Below are positions 7,289-16,466 of a DNA stretch of 48,375 nucleotides, piece by piece. Under the pieces are notes generated by a model. That model saw only the letters and a list, made by a program, of their open reading frames with translations, made no database searches and was not told where the DNA came from. How positions within the stretch are numbered: the stretch's first letter is position 1; each line of letters opens with the position of its first letter. A program made the translations under genes and the position numbers. The DNA is from Alphaproteobacteria bacterium WMHbin7 (GTDB lineage: Bacteria; Pseudomonadota; Alphaproteobacteria; Rhodospirillales; WMHbin7), in the NCBI GenBank assembly GCA_002753155.1, contig PDZW01000024.1, forward strand, positions 1-48,375, given 5' to 3'.

Positions 7289-8296
7289 ATGGACGCGGCA
7301 ACTCTGGCACTTCCCGCCCTGATCGGCATCATCGTCGTTGCGCTGGCCTTCGATTTCATCAACGGCCTGCATGACGCAGCCAATTCCATCGCCACCGTGG
7401 TCTCCACCCGCGTTCTGCCCCCCAAATGGGCTGTGGCCTGGGCCGCCTTCTTCAATTTCATCGCCTTTCTTTTCTTTGGACTGCATGTCGCCAAAACCGT
7501 GGGAACCGGCATCGTCGCCCCTTCGGTGATTGATCCGATTGTCATCATGACCGCCCTCATGGGCGCCATCTTCTGGAATCTGTTCACCTGGTGGCTGGGC
7601 TTTCCCTCCTCCAGTTCGCACGCGCTCATCGGCGGCATCGCCGGGGCGGGGCTGGCCAAGGCGGGAACCGACGCCATCGTGACCAGCGGCTTTGCCAAGA
7701 CCGGGGTGGCCATCGTCCTGTCGCCGGTGGTGGGGTTTCTGCTGGCCTTGGTTCTGATCATCATCACCTCCTGGATCTGTCGGCGCATGATTCCCACCCA
7801 GGTCGATCGCAAATTCCGCTTTTTCCAGTTGTTTTCGGCAGCCCTTTACTCGCTGGGCCACGGTGGCAACGACGCCCAGAAAACCATGGGCATCATCGCC
7901 GTGCTGCTTTTCACCCAGGGCTATCTGGGCGACACCTTCCATGTGCCCTTCTGGGTGGTCATCGTCTCGCAGATTGCCATGGGGCTGGGCACGCTGATGG
8001 GCGGCTGGCGCATCGTGAAAACCATGGGCACGAAGATCACCGATCTTAAGCCCTTCCAGGGCTTCTGCGCCGAGACGGCGGGCGCTATCACCCTGTTCGG
8101 GGCCACCTGGCTGGGCATTCCGGTCTCCACCACCCACACCATCACGGGCGCTATCGTGGGCGTCGGCTCGGCCAGGCGCACCTCGGCCGTGCGCTGGAGC
8201 CTGGCCGCCAACATCGTCTGGGCCTGGATCTTCACCATTCCGGCAGCGGGCGGCATCGCCTATGGCCTCTTTGCCCTGATCCGGTTTTTCAACTAA
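7289..8296 (+). CDS. pit: low-affinity inorganic phosphate transporter, Pit family
   Basis: 335 residues, about ten hydrophobic segments, in the inner membrane. Takes up phosphate (as metal-phosphate) driven by the proton gradient. The two inverted signature repeats of the PiT family are clear: GLHDAANSIATVVSTR near the N-terminus with GGNDAQKTMGI in the second half, and the paired PSSSSHALIGGIAGAG and VSTTHTITGAIVGVG. Length fits the short bacterial Pit form. Last gene of the operon led by the Nudix gene. Confidence 0.95.
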   Translation: MDAATLALPALIGIIVVALAFDFINGLHDAANSIATVVSTRVLPPKWAVAWAAFFNFIAFLFFGLHVAKTVGTGIVAPSVIDPIVIMTALMGAIFWNLFTWWLGFPSSSSHALIGGIAGAGLAKAGTDAIVTSGFAKTGVAIVLSPVVGFLLALVLIIITSWICRRMIPTQVDRKFRFFQLFSAALYSLGHGGNDAQKTMGIIAVLLFTQGYLGDTFHVPFWVVIVSQIAMGLGTLMGGWRIVKTMGTKITDLKPFQGFCAETAGAITLFGATWLGIPVSTTHTITGAIVGVGSARRTSAVRWSLAANIVWAWIFTIPAAGGIAYGLFALIRFFN

Positions 8297-8304
8297 TCTC
8301 CCTT

Positions 8305-9096
8305 ATGGATTTCATCCTTTCCAAGGCGCTCTGGCTGGCGGTCAATCCCGGCAATCTGCTGCTGATTCTGCTGGCAATCGGGGTTCTTCTGCTGTTTTCG
8401 CGCCGTTTTGCCGCTTTGGGGCGGCGTCTGGCCGCATTTTCCACGCTGATCATGCTGGTTCTGTCGATCCTTCCCGTGGGCCGTTGGCTCTTTGTGCCCC
8501 TGGAAAGCCGCTTTCCTCAGGCAGAGCCTCCAGCCCAAGTGGTCGGGATCGTCGTGCTGGGCGGTTTCGTCGATACGGTCCTCAGCCACAAGACGGGCCG
8601 GGTCGAGTTGGGCGGCGCCATCGAGCGCCTGTTTGCCCTGATCGAGCTGTCACAGCGCTATCCCGATGCCCGGGTGATTTTCTCGGGCGGCTCGGGCAGT
8701 GTGCTGCATCCCGAAGCAAGCGAGGCACCCCTGGTTCAAAAGCTTCTGACTGAACTGGGCTTTGATGCAAGTCGGGTGACCTTCGAGGGCAAGTCTCGCA
8801 ATACCCATGAGAACGCCCTGCTTTCCAAGGAACTGGCGAATCCAAAGGCAGGCGAGACCTGGCTTCTGGTCACTTCGGCGGCCCATATGCCGCGCGCTGT
8901 CGGCTGTTTTCGGGCGCAAGACTGGCCGGTTACCGCCTGGCCGGTCGATTTTCTGACGGACGGAAGCTATGAGGCGGCGTTTGATGTCAATCTGGCGGGC
9001 AGGATGGGGCTTTTGGGAGCAAGCCTTCACGAATGGCTGGGGCTGGTTTCCTACTATATCATGGGGCGGACCAGCGAATTATTTCCAGCCCCTTGA
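8305..9096 (+). CDS. DUF218/YdcF-family membrane protein (ElyC/SanA-like)
   Basis: 263 residues. Two N-terminal hydrophobic helices (about 8-30 and 42-58) anchor a DUF218 domain on the periplasmic side. Family motifs: GIVVLGGFVD at the domain start, IFSGGSG, FEGKSRNTHENA and LLVTSAAHMPRAV. ElyC and SanA, the studied members, affect envelope integrity and lipid-carrier use in peptidoglycan or antigen synthesis. It begins nine bases after pit and is followed by a lytic transglycosylase gene, which fits a cell-wall role. The exact reaction is unknown. Confidence 0.85.
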   Translation: MDFILSKALWLAVNPGNLLLILLAIGVLLLFSRRFAALGRRLAAFSTLIMLVLSILPVGRWLFVPLESRFPQAEPPAQVVGIVVLGGFVDTVLSHKTGRVELGGAIERLFALIELSQRYPDARVIFSGGSGSVLHPEASEAPLVQKLLTELGFDASRVTFEGKSRNTHENALLSKELANPKAGETWLLVTSAAHMPRAVGCFRAQDWPVTAWPVDFLTDGSYEAAFDVNLAGRMGLLGASLHEWLGLVSYYIMGRTSELFPAP

Positions 9097-9147
9097 GAAA
9101 AGACTGGTTTTCTGCCACAAGACAGCACCTCTTTCCATGGTGTCCCG

Positions 9148-10176
9148 ATGACCCGACCGATTCACATCCTTTTGCTGCTTGGCCTTCTGGGCGCCTGCGC
9201 CGCTCCGTCTTCGAAAACCGAACCGCCCGCAGCCGGTCAGGCAACCGAGGTCCCCGGCGAGGCCGAAGCGCCGAAGCCGGAATTCACCGCCTGGCTGAAC
9301 GAATTCAGGGCCAAGGCCAAGGCCGAGGGCATCGGCGAGGCGACTCTGGTTGCAGCTCTCGACAATGTGCGGACGATCCCGCGTGTGGTCGAGTTGGACA
9401 AGGCCCAGCCCGAGTTCAAGCTGACCTACAGGAAATACATGGAGCGGGTGGTGCCTTTGTCGCGCGTCGAGAAGGGCCGTAAGCTGTTGAAGACGCATGA
9501 TGAACTGTTGCGCGAGATCAGTCGGAAATACAATGTTCCGGCCCGTTTCATCGTGGCCCTGTGGGGCATCGAAACCGATTTCGGGCGCGTCACCGGCGGC
9601 TTTCCGGTCATTCCCGCCCTGGTCACTCTGGCCTATGAGGGGCGGCGCGCCGCCTTCTTCAAGGGCGAATTGATGGATGCCTTACGCATTCTCGATCAGG
9701 GACATATTACCCCCAAGGCCATGTCGGGTTCCTGGGCGGGCGCCATGGGACAGGTGCAGTTCATGCCCTCAAGCTTCCTGAAATTCGCGGTCGATGAGGA
9801 TGGCGACGGCAGGCGCGACATCTGGGGCAGCGTTCCCGACGCCCTGGGCAGTGCTGCCAATTATCTGTCGAAATCGGGCTGGCGGGACGATGTGGGCTGG
9901 GGGCGCGCCGTCCGGCTGCCCCCGGGATTCGATTCTGCCCTGCTGGGGCTTGAAACCAGGAAAACCCTCGAAGAATGGACAGGCCTGGGTGTTCTGAACG
10001 AAAGCGGCCAGCCGCTACCCAAGCGCAATCTGACAGCCTCGATCGTGCAGCCGGAAGCTGACAGCGAGGAGCGCTTCCTGGCCTATGACAATTACCGGGT
10101 CATCATGAAATGGAACCGCTCCCATTTCTTCGCCCTGGCCGTCGGACAGCTTGCCGACCGCCTCGGTTCGCCGTAA
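9148..10176 (+). CDS. mltB: lytic murein transglycosylase, MltB family lipoprotein
   Basis: 342 residues. A signal peptide ends in the lipobox LGAC (Cys17), followed by a Pro/Ala/Glu linker, so the protein is probably anchored in the outer membrane. The catalytic glutamate lies in ALWGIETDFGR (E142). Further family motifs are AGAMGQVQFMPSSF, an EDGDGRRDIW loop and AANYLSKSGW. It would cut the glycan strand between MurNAc and GlcNAc with anhydro-product formation. rlpA, also a lytic transglycosylase, follows after 42 bases, then a DD-carboxypeptidase: a cell-wall remodelling group. Confidence 0.9.
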   Translation: MTRPIHILLLLGLLGACAAPSSKTEPPAAGQATEVPGEAEAPKPEFTAWLNEFRAKAKAEGIGEATLVAALDNVRTIPRVVELDKAQPEFKLTYRKYMERVVPLSRVEKGRKLLKTHDELLREISRKYNVPARFIVALWGIETDFGRVTGGFPVIPALVTLAYEGRRAAFFKGELMDALRILDQGHITPKAMSGSWAGAMGQVQFMPSSFLKFAVDEDGDGRRDIWGSVPDALGSAANYLSKSGWRDDVGWGRAVRLPPGFDSALLGLETRKTLEEWTGLGVLNESGQPLPKRNLTASIVQPEADSEERFLAYDNYRVIMKWNRSHFFALAVGQLADRLGSP

Positions 10177-10218
10177 GATACAACAGCTATTGATCAACAG
10201 GGGCAGGACTTACTAGAC

Positions 10219-11169
10219 ATGGTAGGGAACCTCTTTCCGGCCAGGAAGGTTTGGGGGGTGCTGGGTTTGCTCCTGGCACTCGGCGCCTGCTCGGAAGCCA
10301 GGCTTGCCATCCACGCCACCAAGACCATGACCGACCCGCAGGCCCTGCCTGGGGTCTACAAGGTGGGCAACCCCTATCAGATCAATGGCATCTGGTATTA
10401 TCCGGCCGAGGATTATGCCTATGACGAGACGGGCATTGCCTCTTGGTACGGACCCGGCTTTCACGCCAAATCGACGGCGAACGGCGAGACCTTCGATCAG
10501 AACGACGTGACGGCGGCCCATCGCACGCTTCCACTGCCCAGCCTGGTCCGGGTGACCAATCTGGACAATGGCCGTGTGCTGACGGTGCGCATCAATGACC
10601 GCGGCCCCTATGCCCAGGGGCGCATTCTGGATCTGTCGCGTCGCTCGGCCCAGCTTCTGGGCATGGAGACCAAGGGCACGGCTCATGTCCGGGTACAGAT
10701 TCTGGCCGAGGAAAGCCGCCAGCTTGCGGCGGCCTATGCCAGCCAATCGGCCAACAAGGGCGGCGAATCTGCCAAGGTTGCCGCAGCACCTCGCGAAAGT
10801 GTGACGGCGCAGAATCTCGATTCCACGCCGGCACCTGTTTCGAAGGCGCCACCCACGCCGCCTTCGCGGCCCAAACAGGTGACCTCGGAGGATCTGGCCG
10901 ACCTGAAGTCCCAGCCGGTTCAGCAAACCTCGCCCAGGGCAACCAGCATGTTCATTCAAGCTGGTTCCTTTGCGCGCTATGACAATGCGCTGCGCCTCTC
11001 GACCCGCCTGTCCTCGCTGGGCCAATCCAGCATCACCCAGGTCAATATCGGCAGCCAGCCGATGTTTCGTGTGCGCATCGGCCCCATTGCCAACCTGGAC
11101 GAGGCCGACCGCGTGCTGGATCAGGCCGTGCGCTCGGGCGCTCCCGATGCCAAGCTGATCGTCGATTGA
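10219..11169 (+). CDS. rlpA: septal ring lytic transglycosylase RlpA with SPOR domain
   Basis: 316 residues. Lipoprotein signal with lipobox LGAC near residue 23. The double-psi beta-barrel RlpA domain spans about residues 73-155 (GIASWYGPGFHAKSTANGE, then RINDRGPYAQGRILDLS), followed by a Pro/Ser/Thr linker. A SPOR domain occupies the last ~75 residues (MFIQAGSFARYDNALRL to the end), which binds denuded glycan at the division site. RlpA cleaves such strands in Pseudomonas. It is followed 16 bases later by a DD-carboxypeptidase gene, a common order in alphaproteobacteria. Confidence 0.95.
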   Translation: MVGNLFPARKVWGVLGLLLALGACSEARLAIHATKTMTDPQALPGVYKVGNPYQINGIWYYPAEDYAYDETGIASWYGPGFHAKSTANGETFDQNDVTAAHRTLPLPSLVRVTNLDNGRVLTVRINDRGPYAQGRILDLSRRSAQLLGMETKGTAHVRVQILAEESRQLAAAYASQSANKGGESAKVAAAPRESVTAQNLDSTPAPVSKAPPTPPSRPKQVTSEDLADLKSQPVQQTSPRATSMFIQAGSFARYDNALRLSTRLSSLGQSSITQVNIGSQPMFRVRIGPIANLDEADRVLDQAVRSGAPDAKLIVD

Positions 11170-11185
11170 GAATGGACATGCCAAG

Positions 11186-12325
11186 ATGACCGTGCTGTTT
11201 CGCACATTCTGCCTGAGCCTGGGGCTGTTGCTGGCGTTGCTTGGCCGTCCGGCCGGGGCGGTGGATACCAATGCCCAGCAGGCCATGATGATCGACTACC
11301 GCACCGGCGCGGTTCTGCTGCAAAAACGCTCCGACGAGTTGATGGCGCCTTCGTCGATGAGCAAGCTGATGACGCTCTATCTGCTCTTCGATGCCTTGAA
11401 GCACGGCACGGTGCGCCTGGACGATGCCTTTCCGGTCAGCGAGAAGGCCTGGCGGATGGGCGGCTCGAAGATGTTCGTCAAGGTGGGCGACAAGGTGCGG
11501 GTGGAAGACCTGATTCGCGGCATCATCATCCAGTCGGGCAACGATGCCTGCGTGGTGGTGGCCGAAGGCTTGTTCCACAGCGAGGCCAGCTTTGCCGATG
11601 CCATGACTGCCAAGGGTGTGGCTCTGGGGCTCAAGCATTCCAATTTCCGCAACGCCAGCGGCTGGCCGGACCCCGAGCATCTGATGACGGCCGAGGATCT
11701 GGTGATTCTGGCCAGACGCCTGATCGCCGATTTCCCGGAATTTTACCATTATTTCGGCGAGACCGAATTCACCTACAACGGCATCACCCAGCCCAATCGC
11801 AATCTGCTGCTGGAGCGCAATCTGGGCGTCGATGGCCTGAAGACCGGACATACGGAATCGGGGGGCTTTGGCATCGTGATTTCCGGCATGCGTGACGGAA
11901 AGCGCCTGATCCTGGCCATCAACGGCCTTCACAGCATGAAGGAGCGCATCGAGGAGGCCGGGCATCTGCTGGATTGGGGCTTTCGCGACTACGACAATAT
12001 CGTGCTTTTCAAGTCGGGCGAGGTGGTGACCGAGATTCCGGTCTGGCTGGGCGACAAGCCCCAGGTGGCGATGTCCATCGATCATGGCATCGAGATCACG
12101 CTGCCTAAGCGGTCGAAATCCGGGCTTAAGGTGGCAGTCGAGATGCTGTCGCCCATTCCGGCTCCCTTCGCCAAGGGGGCGGTGATCGGCAAGCTGGTGG
12201 TCTCGGCACCCGAGATCGAAACCCGCGAATATCCTCTGAAAGCCGTCGAAGGCGTGGACCGCCTGGGCTTTTTCGGTCGTCTGGTGGCCGCCTTTAAGTA
12301 CGTCGTCTGGGGCCCCAATGGGTAA
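11186..12325 (+). CDS. D-alanyl-D-alanine carboxypeptidase (penicillin-binding protein, DacA/DacC type)
   Basis: 379 residues with an N-terminal signal peptide ending near AGA-VDT. The serine-protease S11 triad of motifs is complete: SxxK at SMSK (S57-K60), SGN at 117-119 and KTG at 219-221. A C-terminal beta-rich PBP5 domain begins near residue 270. It removes the terminal D-Ala of peptidoglycan stem peptides in the periplasm. Its last eight bases overlap the start of tmk, showing tight coupling. Confidence 0.93.
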   Translation: MTVLFRTFCLSLGLLLALLGRPAGAVDTNAQQAMMIDYRTGAVLLQKRSDELMAPSSMSKLMTLYLLFDALKHGTVRLDDAFPVSEKAWRMGGSKMFVKVGDKVRVEDLIRGIIIQSGNDACVVVAEGLFHSEASFADAMTAKGVALGLKHSNFRNASGWPDPEHLMTAEDLVILARRLIADFPEFYHYFGETEFTYNGITQPNRNLLLERNLGVDGLKTGHTESGGFGIVISGMRDGKRLILAINGLHSMKERIEEAGHLLDWGFRDYDNIVLFKSGEVVTEIPVWLGDKPQVAMSIDHGIEITLPKRSKSGLKVAVEMLSPIPAPFAKGAVIGKLVVSAPEIETREYPLKAVEGVDRLGFFGRLVAAFKYVVWGPNG

Positions 12326-12968
12326 TCCCTCACCTAAACGGGGACGGGGCTTTTTCATCACCCTCGAAGGCGGAGAGGGGGGGGGCAAATCGACCCAGGC
12401 GAAGCGTCTTGTCGCCTTCATTCAGGAAAAGGGCTGGCAGGTTCTGCTGACCCGCGAGCCGGGCGGAAGTTCGGGTGCCGAGGATATCCGAAAACTGCTG
12501 GTCTCGGGCGAGCCGGGGCGCTGGGACGCCATGACCGAAGTGCTTTTGCACACGGCGGCAAGGCGCGACCATCTGCAACGCACGGTTCTGCCCGCCATCG
12601 AGGCGGGCCAGTGGGTGGTCTCCGACCGTTTCGTCGATTCCACCGTGGCCTATCAGGGCTATGGCCACGAATTGGGGGCCGAACGCATTCTGGACCTGCA
12701 CCGGATCGCCAATGGCGGATTCATGCCCGACCTCACGCTGATCCTGGATTTGTCCGTCGAGGAAGGCTTGGCCCGTGCGGGCAGCCGGGGCGGGGGCGAA
12801 GACCGCTACGAGCGCATGAAGCGCGACTTTCACGAACGCCTGCGCCAGGGTTTCCTTGAGATCGCCAAATCCGATCCCAAACGCTGCAAGGTGATCGACG
12901 CCTCTCAAAGCGTGGAGACGGTGGCGGCGGCGATTGAAGTTGCCGTGTCAGGGATGGTCAATATTTAA
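12318..12968 (+). CDS. tmk: thymidylate kinase
   Basis: 216 residues, cytoplasmic. Phosphorylates dTMP to dTDP with ATP. The P-loop is at about 17-26 (EGGEGGGKST), the DR(F/Y) motif is at VVSDRFVDSTVAYQGYG, and the LID segment is AGSRGGGEDRYER. The gene overlaps dac by eight bases and meets the minus-strand hydrolase gene tail-to-tail with a four-base overlap. holB resumes on the plus strand after that gene, the usual tmk-holB pairing being interrupted by one opposing gene. Confidence 0.96.
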   Translation: MGNPSPKRGRGFFITLEGGEGGGKSTQAKRLVAFIQEKGWQVLLTREPGGSSGAEDIRKLLVSGEPGRWDAMTEVLLHTAARRDHLQRTVLPAIEAGQWVVSDRFVDSTVAYQGYGHELGAERILDLHRIANGGFMPDLTLILDLSVEEGLARAGSRGGGEDRYERMKRDFHERLRQGFLEIAKSDPKRCKVIDASQSVETVAAAIEVAVSGMVNI

Positions 12969-13735
12969 TTCGAAGGCGCCTTGATCCAGTCGGCGATCAA
13001 TCCCGCCGCCTCGTCTTCCATGCCGACAAAACCATGCCAATGAAAGGCCTCGCAGAACGGGCCGGTGGGATTGGCGCCTCCCGATACCAGGATCATTTTT
13101 TTCACTGGCGCTTGCGTAAGCCGCTTGAAGACATCGGCGACCATAGAAGGTTCGCAGGCCCAGCAGGCGTCGCGCTGATGATGCAGCATCAAAACCGGCA
13201 GGCGAATTCTATCCAGGCTTTGATGAAACGGACTGCCGATGAGGTTGGGATGCACGGTGCTGGATGTGAGGACGATTCCGTCCAGCACACTGGCCTCCAG
13301 GGTGATGGCGGCGGCGATGGTCGAAACGGTGCCGCTGCTGGTGCCCACCAGCCAGACGGGCTTGCCCAGGCGGGCTTTGGCATCTTGAGCCAAGCTTTCG
13401 ATATCTTTGCCATGCCAGGAGGCCAGACGGATAGAATCGTCGAGATCAAGGTTTCTGGGCTTTCCCATGATCAGCACATTGAGGTTTCTTTGGGCAAAGC
13501 TGTTGCGTGCGCGGACGAGAAAATTGCCGCCCAAAGGGCCGTTCTCGCCAATATTGCCGAAACCGCCATTGCCTCCGGGCAGCAAGATGACGCTGGCTGC
13601 GGCATGGGGAACTTCCATTTCCCAAACCGGAAAGCGCCCCGTTCCGGCTTGGCCGGGATACCAGATCACCCGGCCCTCGGAAGCCTGGGCCGCTCCGCTT
13701 GCCAGCCACAGAATGAGCAGCAACAATCTGATCAT
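12965..13735 (-). CDS. secreted alpha/beta-hydrolase-like protein
   Basis: 256 residues with a clean signal peptide (MIRLLLLILWLASGAAQA, cleavage after AQA). The core resembles the alpha/beta hydrolase fold: VILLPGGNGGFG near the oxyanion hole, nucleophile elbow VGTSSGT (about residue 132), VLMLHHQRDACW with the acid, and a late His in FHWHGFVGME. The Cys pair CWAC near residue 190 and a later Cys may form a disulfide. Specificity is unknown. It is inserted on the opposite strand between tmk and holB. Confidence 0.7.
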   Translation of the reverse strand: MIRLLLLILWLASGAAQASEGRVIWYPGQAGTGRFPVWEMEVPHAAASVILLPGGNGGFGNIGENGPLGGNFLVRARNSFAQRNLNVLIMGKPRNLDLDDSIRLASWHGKDIESLAQDAKARLGKPVWLVGTSSGTVSTIAAAITLEASVLDGIVLTSSTVHPNLIGSPFHQSLDRIRLPVLMLHHQRDACWACEPSMVADVFKRLTQAPVKKMILVSGGANPTGPFCEAFHWHGFVGMEDEAAGLIADWIKAPSN

Positions 13736-13793
13736 GAGCCAATATAGCGAGCAAACTTGCCGAAAGCTCGGTTTTCTCTGCTACACTCCCCCC

Positions 13794-14885
13794 ATGTCCG
13801 ACCCGCAGTTGAAACCAAGCAACAATCCCCATCTCGAAGGCCAGGAGGAGGCCGAGCGGGCCTTTCTGAATGCCTGGAACACCGGGCGCATGGCCCATGC
13901 CTGGCTGATCACCGGCCCCAAGGGCATCGGCAAGGCCACACTGGCCTTTCGCATAGCCCGTTTCGTACTGGATCAGGGCCGCTTCCAGAGCCAGGGGCAG
14001 GGGGGCGGGTTGTTCGGGGCCCCGCCGCCGCCCGACAGCCTGTTCATGGGGGAGAGCGAGCCCCTTTTCCATCGCATCAGCATGGGCGGCCATCTGGATT
14101 GCAAGCTGATCGAACGCGGGGTCAATGATCAGGGCAAGCCCAGAACCGAAATCGTGGTCGATGACGTGCGCGGTCTGGGCCAGTTCTTAAGCCTGACGCC
14201 CGCCGAAGGGGGCTGGCGGGTGGTCATTGTCGATGCGGTCGATGAAATGAACCGCAACGCCGCCAACGCCATTCTGAAGCTGCTGGAGGAACCTCCGGCC
14301 AAATCGCTGATGCTGCTGGTTTGCCACCAGCCGGGGCGCATCCTGCCCACCATCCGCTCGCGTTGCCGCCGCTTGGCCCTGTCGCCCCTGGCCGAGCCCC
14401 TGGCCGTGCGCCTGATGGGGCGCTATGCCCCCGAGATCGCACCCGAGGAGGCCCGCACGCTGATCCGTCTGGCCGATAACAGCCTGGGCCGCGCCATGGA
14501 ACTGCATGGCGAGGGTGGGCTCGACCTCTATCGCGAGATGATCGATCTTTTGAGCGGCCTGCCCAAACTGGACATTCCCGCCCTGCACGGCTTTGGCGAC
14601 AAACTGGCCAGGCCCGATGCCGCCCTGGCCTTTCGCACTCTCTCGGCCCTGTTCTCGGGCTGGCTGGCCCGCCTCGCCATCAAGGGCGGCGGGGGCAGGG
14701 TGGAAGAGGCGCTTTCGGGCGAGGGGGCGATCATGGCGCGTCTTCTGGCCCATCGCGGCCTTGATCGCTGGGTGGAGCTGTGGGAAAAGCTCTCAGTCCA
14801 GTTCCAGCGGGCGGAAGCCGTGCATCTGGACCGCAAGCAGGTGGTTTTGAACGCATTTCTGGCCGTCGAGCGGCTGGCGTCTTGA
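13794..14885 (+). CDS. holB: DNA polymerase III subunit delta'
   Basis: 363 residues from ATG 13794 (MSDPQLKPSNNPHLEG). Part of the clamp loader that places the beta sliding clamp on DNA. The AAA+ module shows a Walker A-like ITGPKGIGKATLAF, a DAVDEMNRNAANAILKLLEEPP segment (sensor-1 neighbourhood) and SRCRRLALSPL. Alphaproteobacterial delta' commonly carries this long insert before the DDVR motif. Upstream ATGs in the same frame run into the opposing hydrolase gene and lack support. metG follows after 24 bases. Confidence 0.95.
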   Translation: MSDPQLKPSNNPHLEGQEEAERAFLNAWNTGRMAHAWLITGPKGIGKATLAFRIARFVLDQGRFQSQGQGGGLFGAPPPPDSLFMGESEPLFHRISMGGHLDCKLIERGVNDQGKPRTEIVVDDVRGLGQFLSLTPAEGGWRVVIVDAVDEMNRNAANAILKLLEEPPAKSLMLLVCHQPGRILPTIRSRCRRLALSPLAEPLAVRLMGRYAPEIAPEEARTLIRLADNSLGRAMELHGEGGLDLYREMIDLLSGLPKLDIPALHGFGDKLARPDAALAFRTLSALFSGWLARLAIKGGGGRVEEALSGEGAIMARLLAHRGLDRWVELWEKLSVQFQRAEAVHLDRKQVVLNAFLAVERLAS

Positions 14886-14909
14886 TACGGTGCGCTTAAA
14901 GCGCCGCGA

Positions 14910-16466
14910 ATGGAGTTCATTTTGAAACAGGCCTTCTACCTCACCACGCCGATCTATTACGTCAATGACGCGCCGCATATCGGGCATGCCTATACCTCGC
15001 TGGCCTGCGATGTGATCGCGCGCTTCAAGCGGCTTGACGGCTTTGACGTGAAATTCCTGACCGGCACCGACGAACACGGCCAGAAGGTCGAGAAGACCGC
15101 CGAGGCCCAGGGCATTGCGCCCAAGGACTTCACCGACCGGGTGTCGCAGAATTTCCGCGACATGGGTGCATTGATGGGATTCTCCAACGACGATTTCATT
15201 CGCACCACCGAGGAGCGCCATACCCGCTCGTGTCAGGCCCTGTGGGCCGAGTTGGAAAAGCGGGGCGAGATCTATCTGGGGGCCTATGAGGGCTGGTACG
15301 CTGTCAGGGACGAGGCCTTTTATACCGAAAGCGAACTCACCTTGGGGCCGGACGGCAAGCGCCGCGCCCCTTCGGGGGCCGAGGTGGAATGGGTCAAGGA
15401 ACCCAGCTATTTCTTCAAATTGTCGGCCTGGCAGGACCGGCTGCTGGCCCATTACGAGGCCAATCCCGATTTCATCGGCCCCAATAGCCGCAGGAATGAG
15501 GTGATCAGTTTCGTGAAAGGCGGTCTGCTCGATCTGTCGGTATCGCGCACCACCTTCGGCTGGGGCATTCCGGTGCCGGGCAATCCCGATCACGTCATGT
15601 ATGTCTGGCTGGACGCGCTGACCAACTATATCACCGCCGTGGGCTATCCCGACCAGTCGGGCGACTATGCCCGCTACTGGCCGGCTGATCTGCATATGGT
15701 GGGCAAGGACATCATCCGCTTCCACTGCGTCTATTGGCCCGCCTTCCTGATGGCGGCAGGCCTGCAGCCCCCCAAGCGCATCTTTGCCCATGGCTGGTGG
15801 ACCATCGAGGGCCAGAAGATGAGCAAGAGCCTGGGCAATGTGGTCTCGCCAGCCGCCCTGATCGAACGCTATGGGCTTGATCCCGTGCGTTTTTTCCTGT
15901 TGCGCGAGATGCCTTTCGGTTCCGATGGCGACTTTTCGCACCGGGCCATCGTGGGTCGCCTGAATACGGAATTGGCCAATGATCTGGGCAATCTGGCTCA
16001 GCGCTCGCTGTCCATGATCAACAAGAATTGCGCCGCGATGGTTCCTATGCCCGGCCCCTTCACCGACGACGACCGCGCCATGCTGGACCCGGCCTATGGG
16101 CTGCTGGCGCGTCTGCGCCCTGCCATCGACGCTCAGACCTTCCACGAGGCTTTGGAGGCCGTGTGGGTGGTGGTGCGCGCCGCCAATGTCTATGTGGACC
16201 ACCAGGCCCCCTGGGCTTTGAAGAAGACCGATCCTGCACGCATGGGCACGGTTCTTTACGTTCTGGCCGAGGTGCTGCGTTGCCTGGGCCTGATCCTGCA
16301 GCCCTTTATGCCCGGTGCTATGGCCAGGCTTTTGGATCAGTTGGCCGTACCGGAAGGGGCGAGGGGGTTCGACTCCTTCGGCCAAGCCCTGACTGGCGGC
16401 ACACCCCTGCCGCCCCCCCAGGGCCTGTTTCCGCGCTATCTGGAGCCGGATGCCGAGGCCAAGTAA
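14910..16466 (+). CDS. metG: methionyl-tRNA synthetase
   Basis: 518 residues, class I synthetase that charges tRNA-Met. The HIGH motif is PHIGHAY at about residue 22, and the KMSKS loop is GQKMSKSLGNV. The anticodon-binding helical domain follows. It is the short form without the C-terminal EMAP/tRNA-binding domain and without zinc cysteines, as in many alphaproteobacteria. TTG 14922 is an alternative start. The TAA stop overlaps the tatD ATG (TAATG). Confidence 0.97.
   Translation: MEFILKQAFYLTTPIYYVNDAPHIGHAYTSLACDVIARFKRLDGFDVKFLTGTDEHGQKVEKTAEAQGIAPKDFTDRVSQNFRDMGALMGFSNDDFIRTTEERHTRSCQALWAELEKRGEIYLGAYEGWYAVRDEAFYTESELTLGPDGKRRAPSGAEVEWVKEPSYFFKLSAWQDRLLAHYEANPDFIGPNSRRNEVISFVKGGLLDLSVSRTTFGWGIPVPGNPDHVMYVWLDALTNYITAVGYPDQSGDYARYWPADLHMVGKDIIRFHCVYWPAFLMAAGLQPPKRIFAHGWWTIEGQKMSKSLGNVVSPAALIERYGLDPVRFFLLREMPFGSDGDFSHRAIVGRLNTELANDLGNLAQRSLSMINKNCAAMVPMPGPFTDDDRAMLDPAYGLLARLRPAIDAQTFHEALEAVWVVVRAANVYVDHQAPWALKKTDPARMGTVLYVLAEVLRCLGLILQPFMPGAMARLLDQLAVPEGARGFDSFGQALTGGTPLPPPQGLFPRYLEPDAEAK

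Noticed and set aside
13407-13793. N-terminal extension of HolB
   Set aside because: The upstream part is antisense to the secreted hydrolase; the ATG at 13794 gives the normal HolB length.
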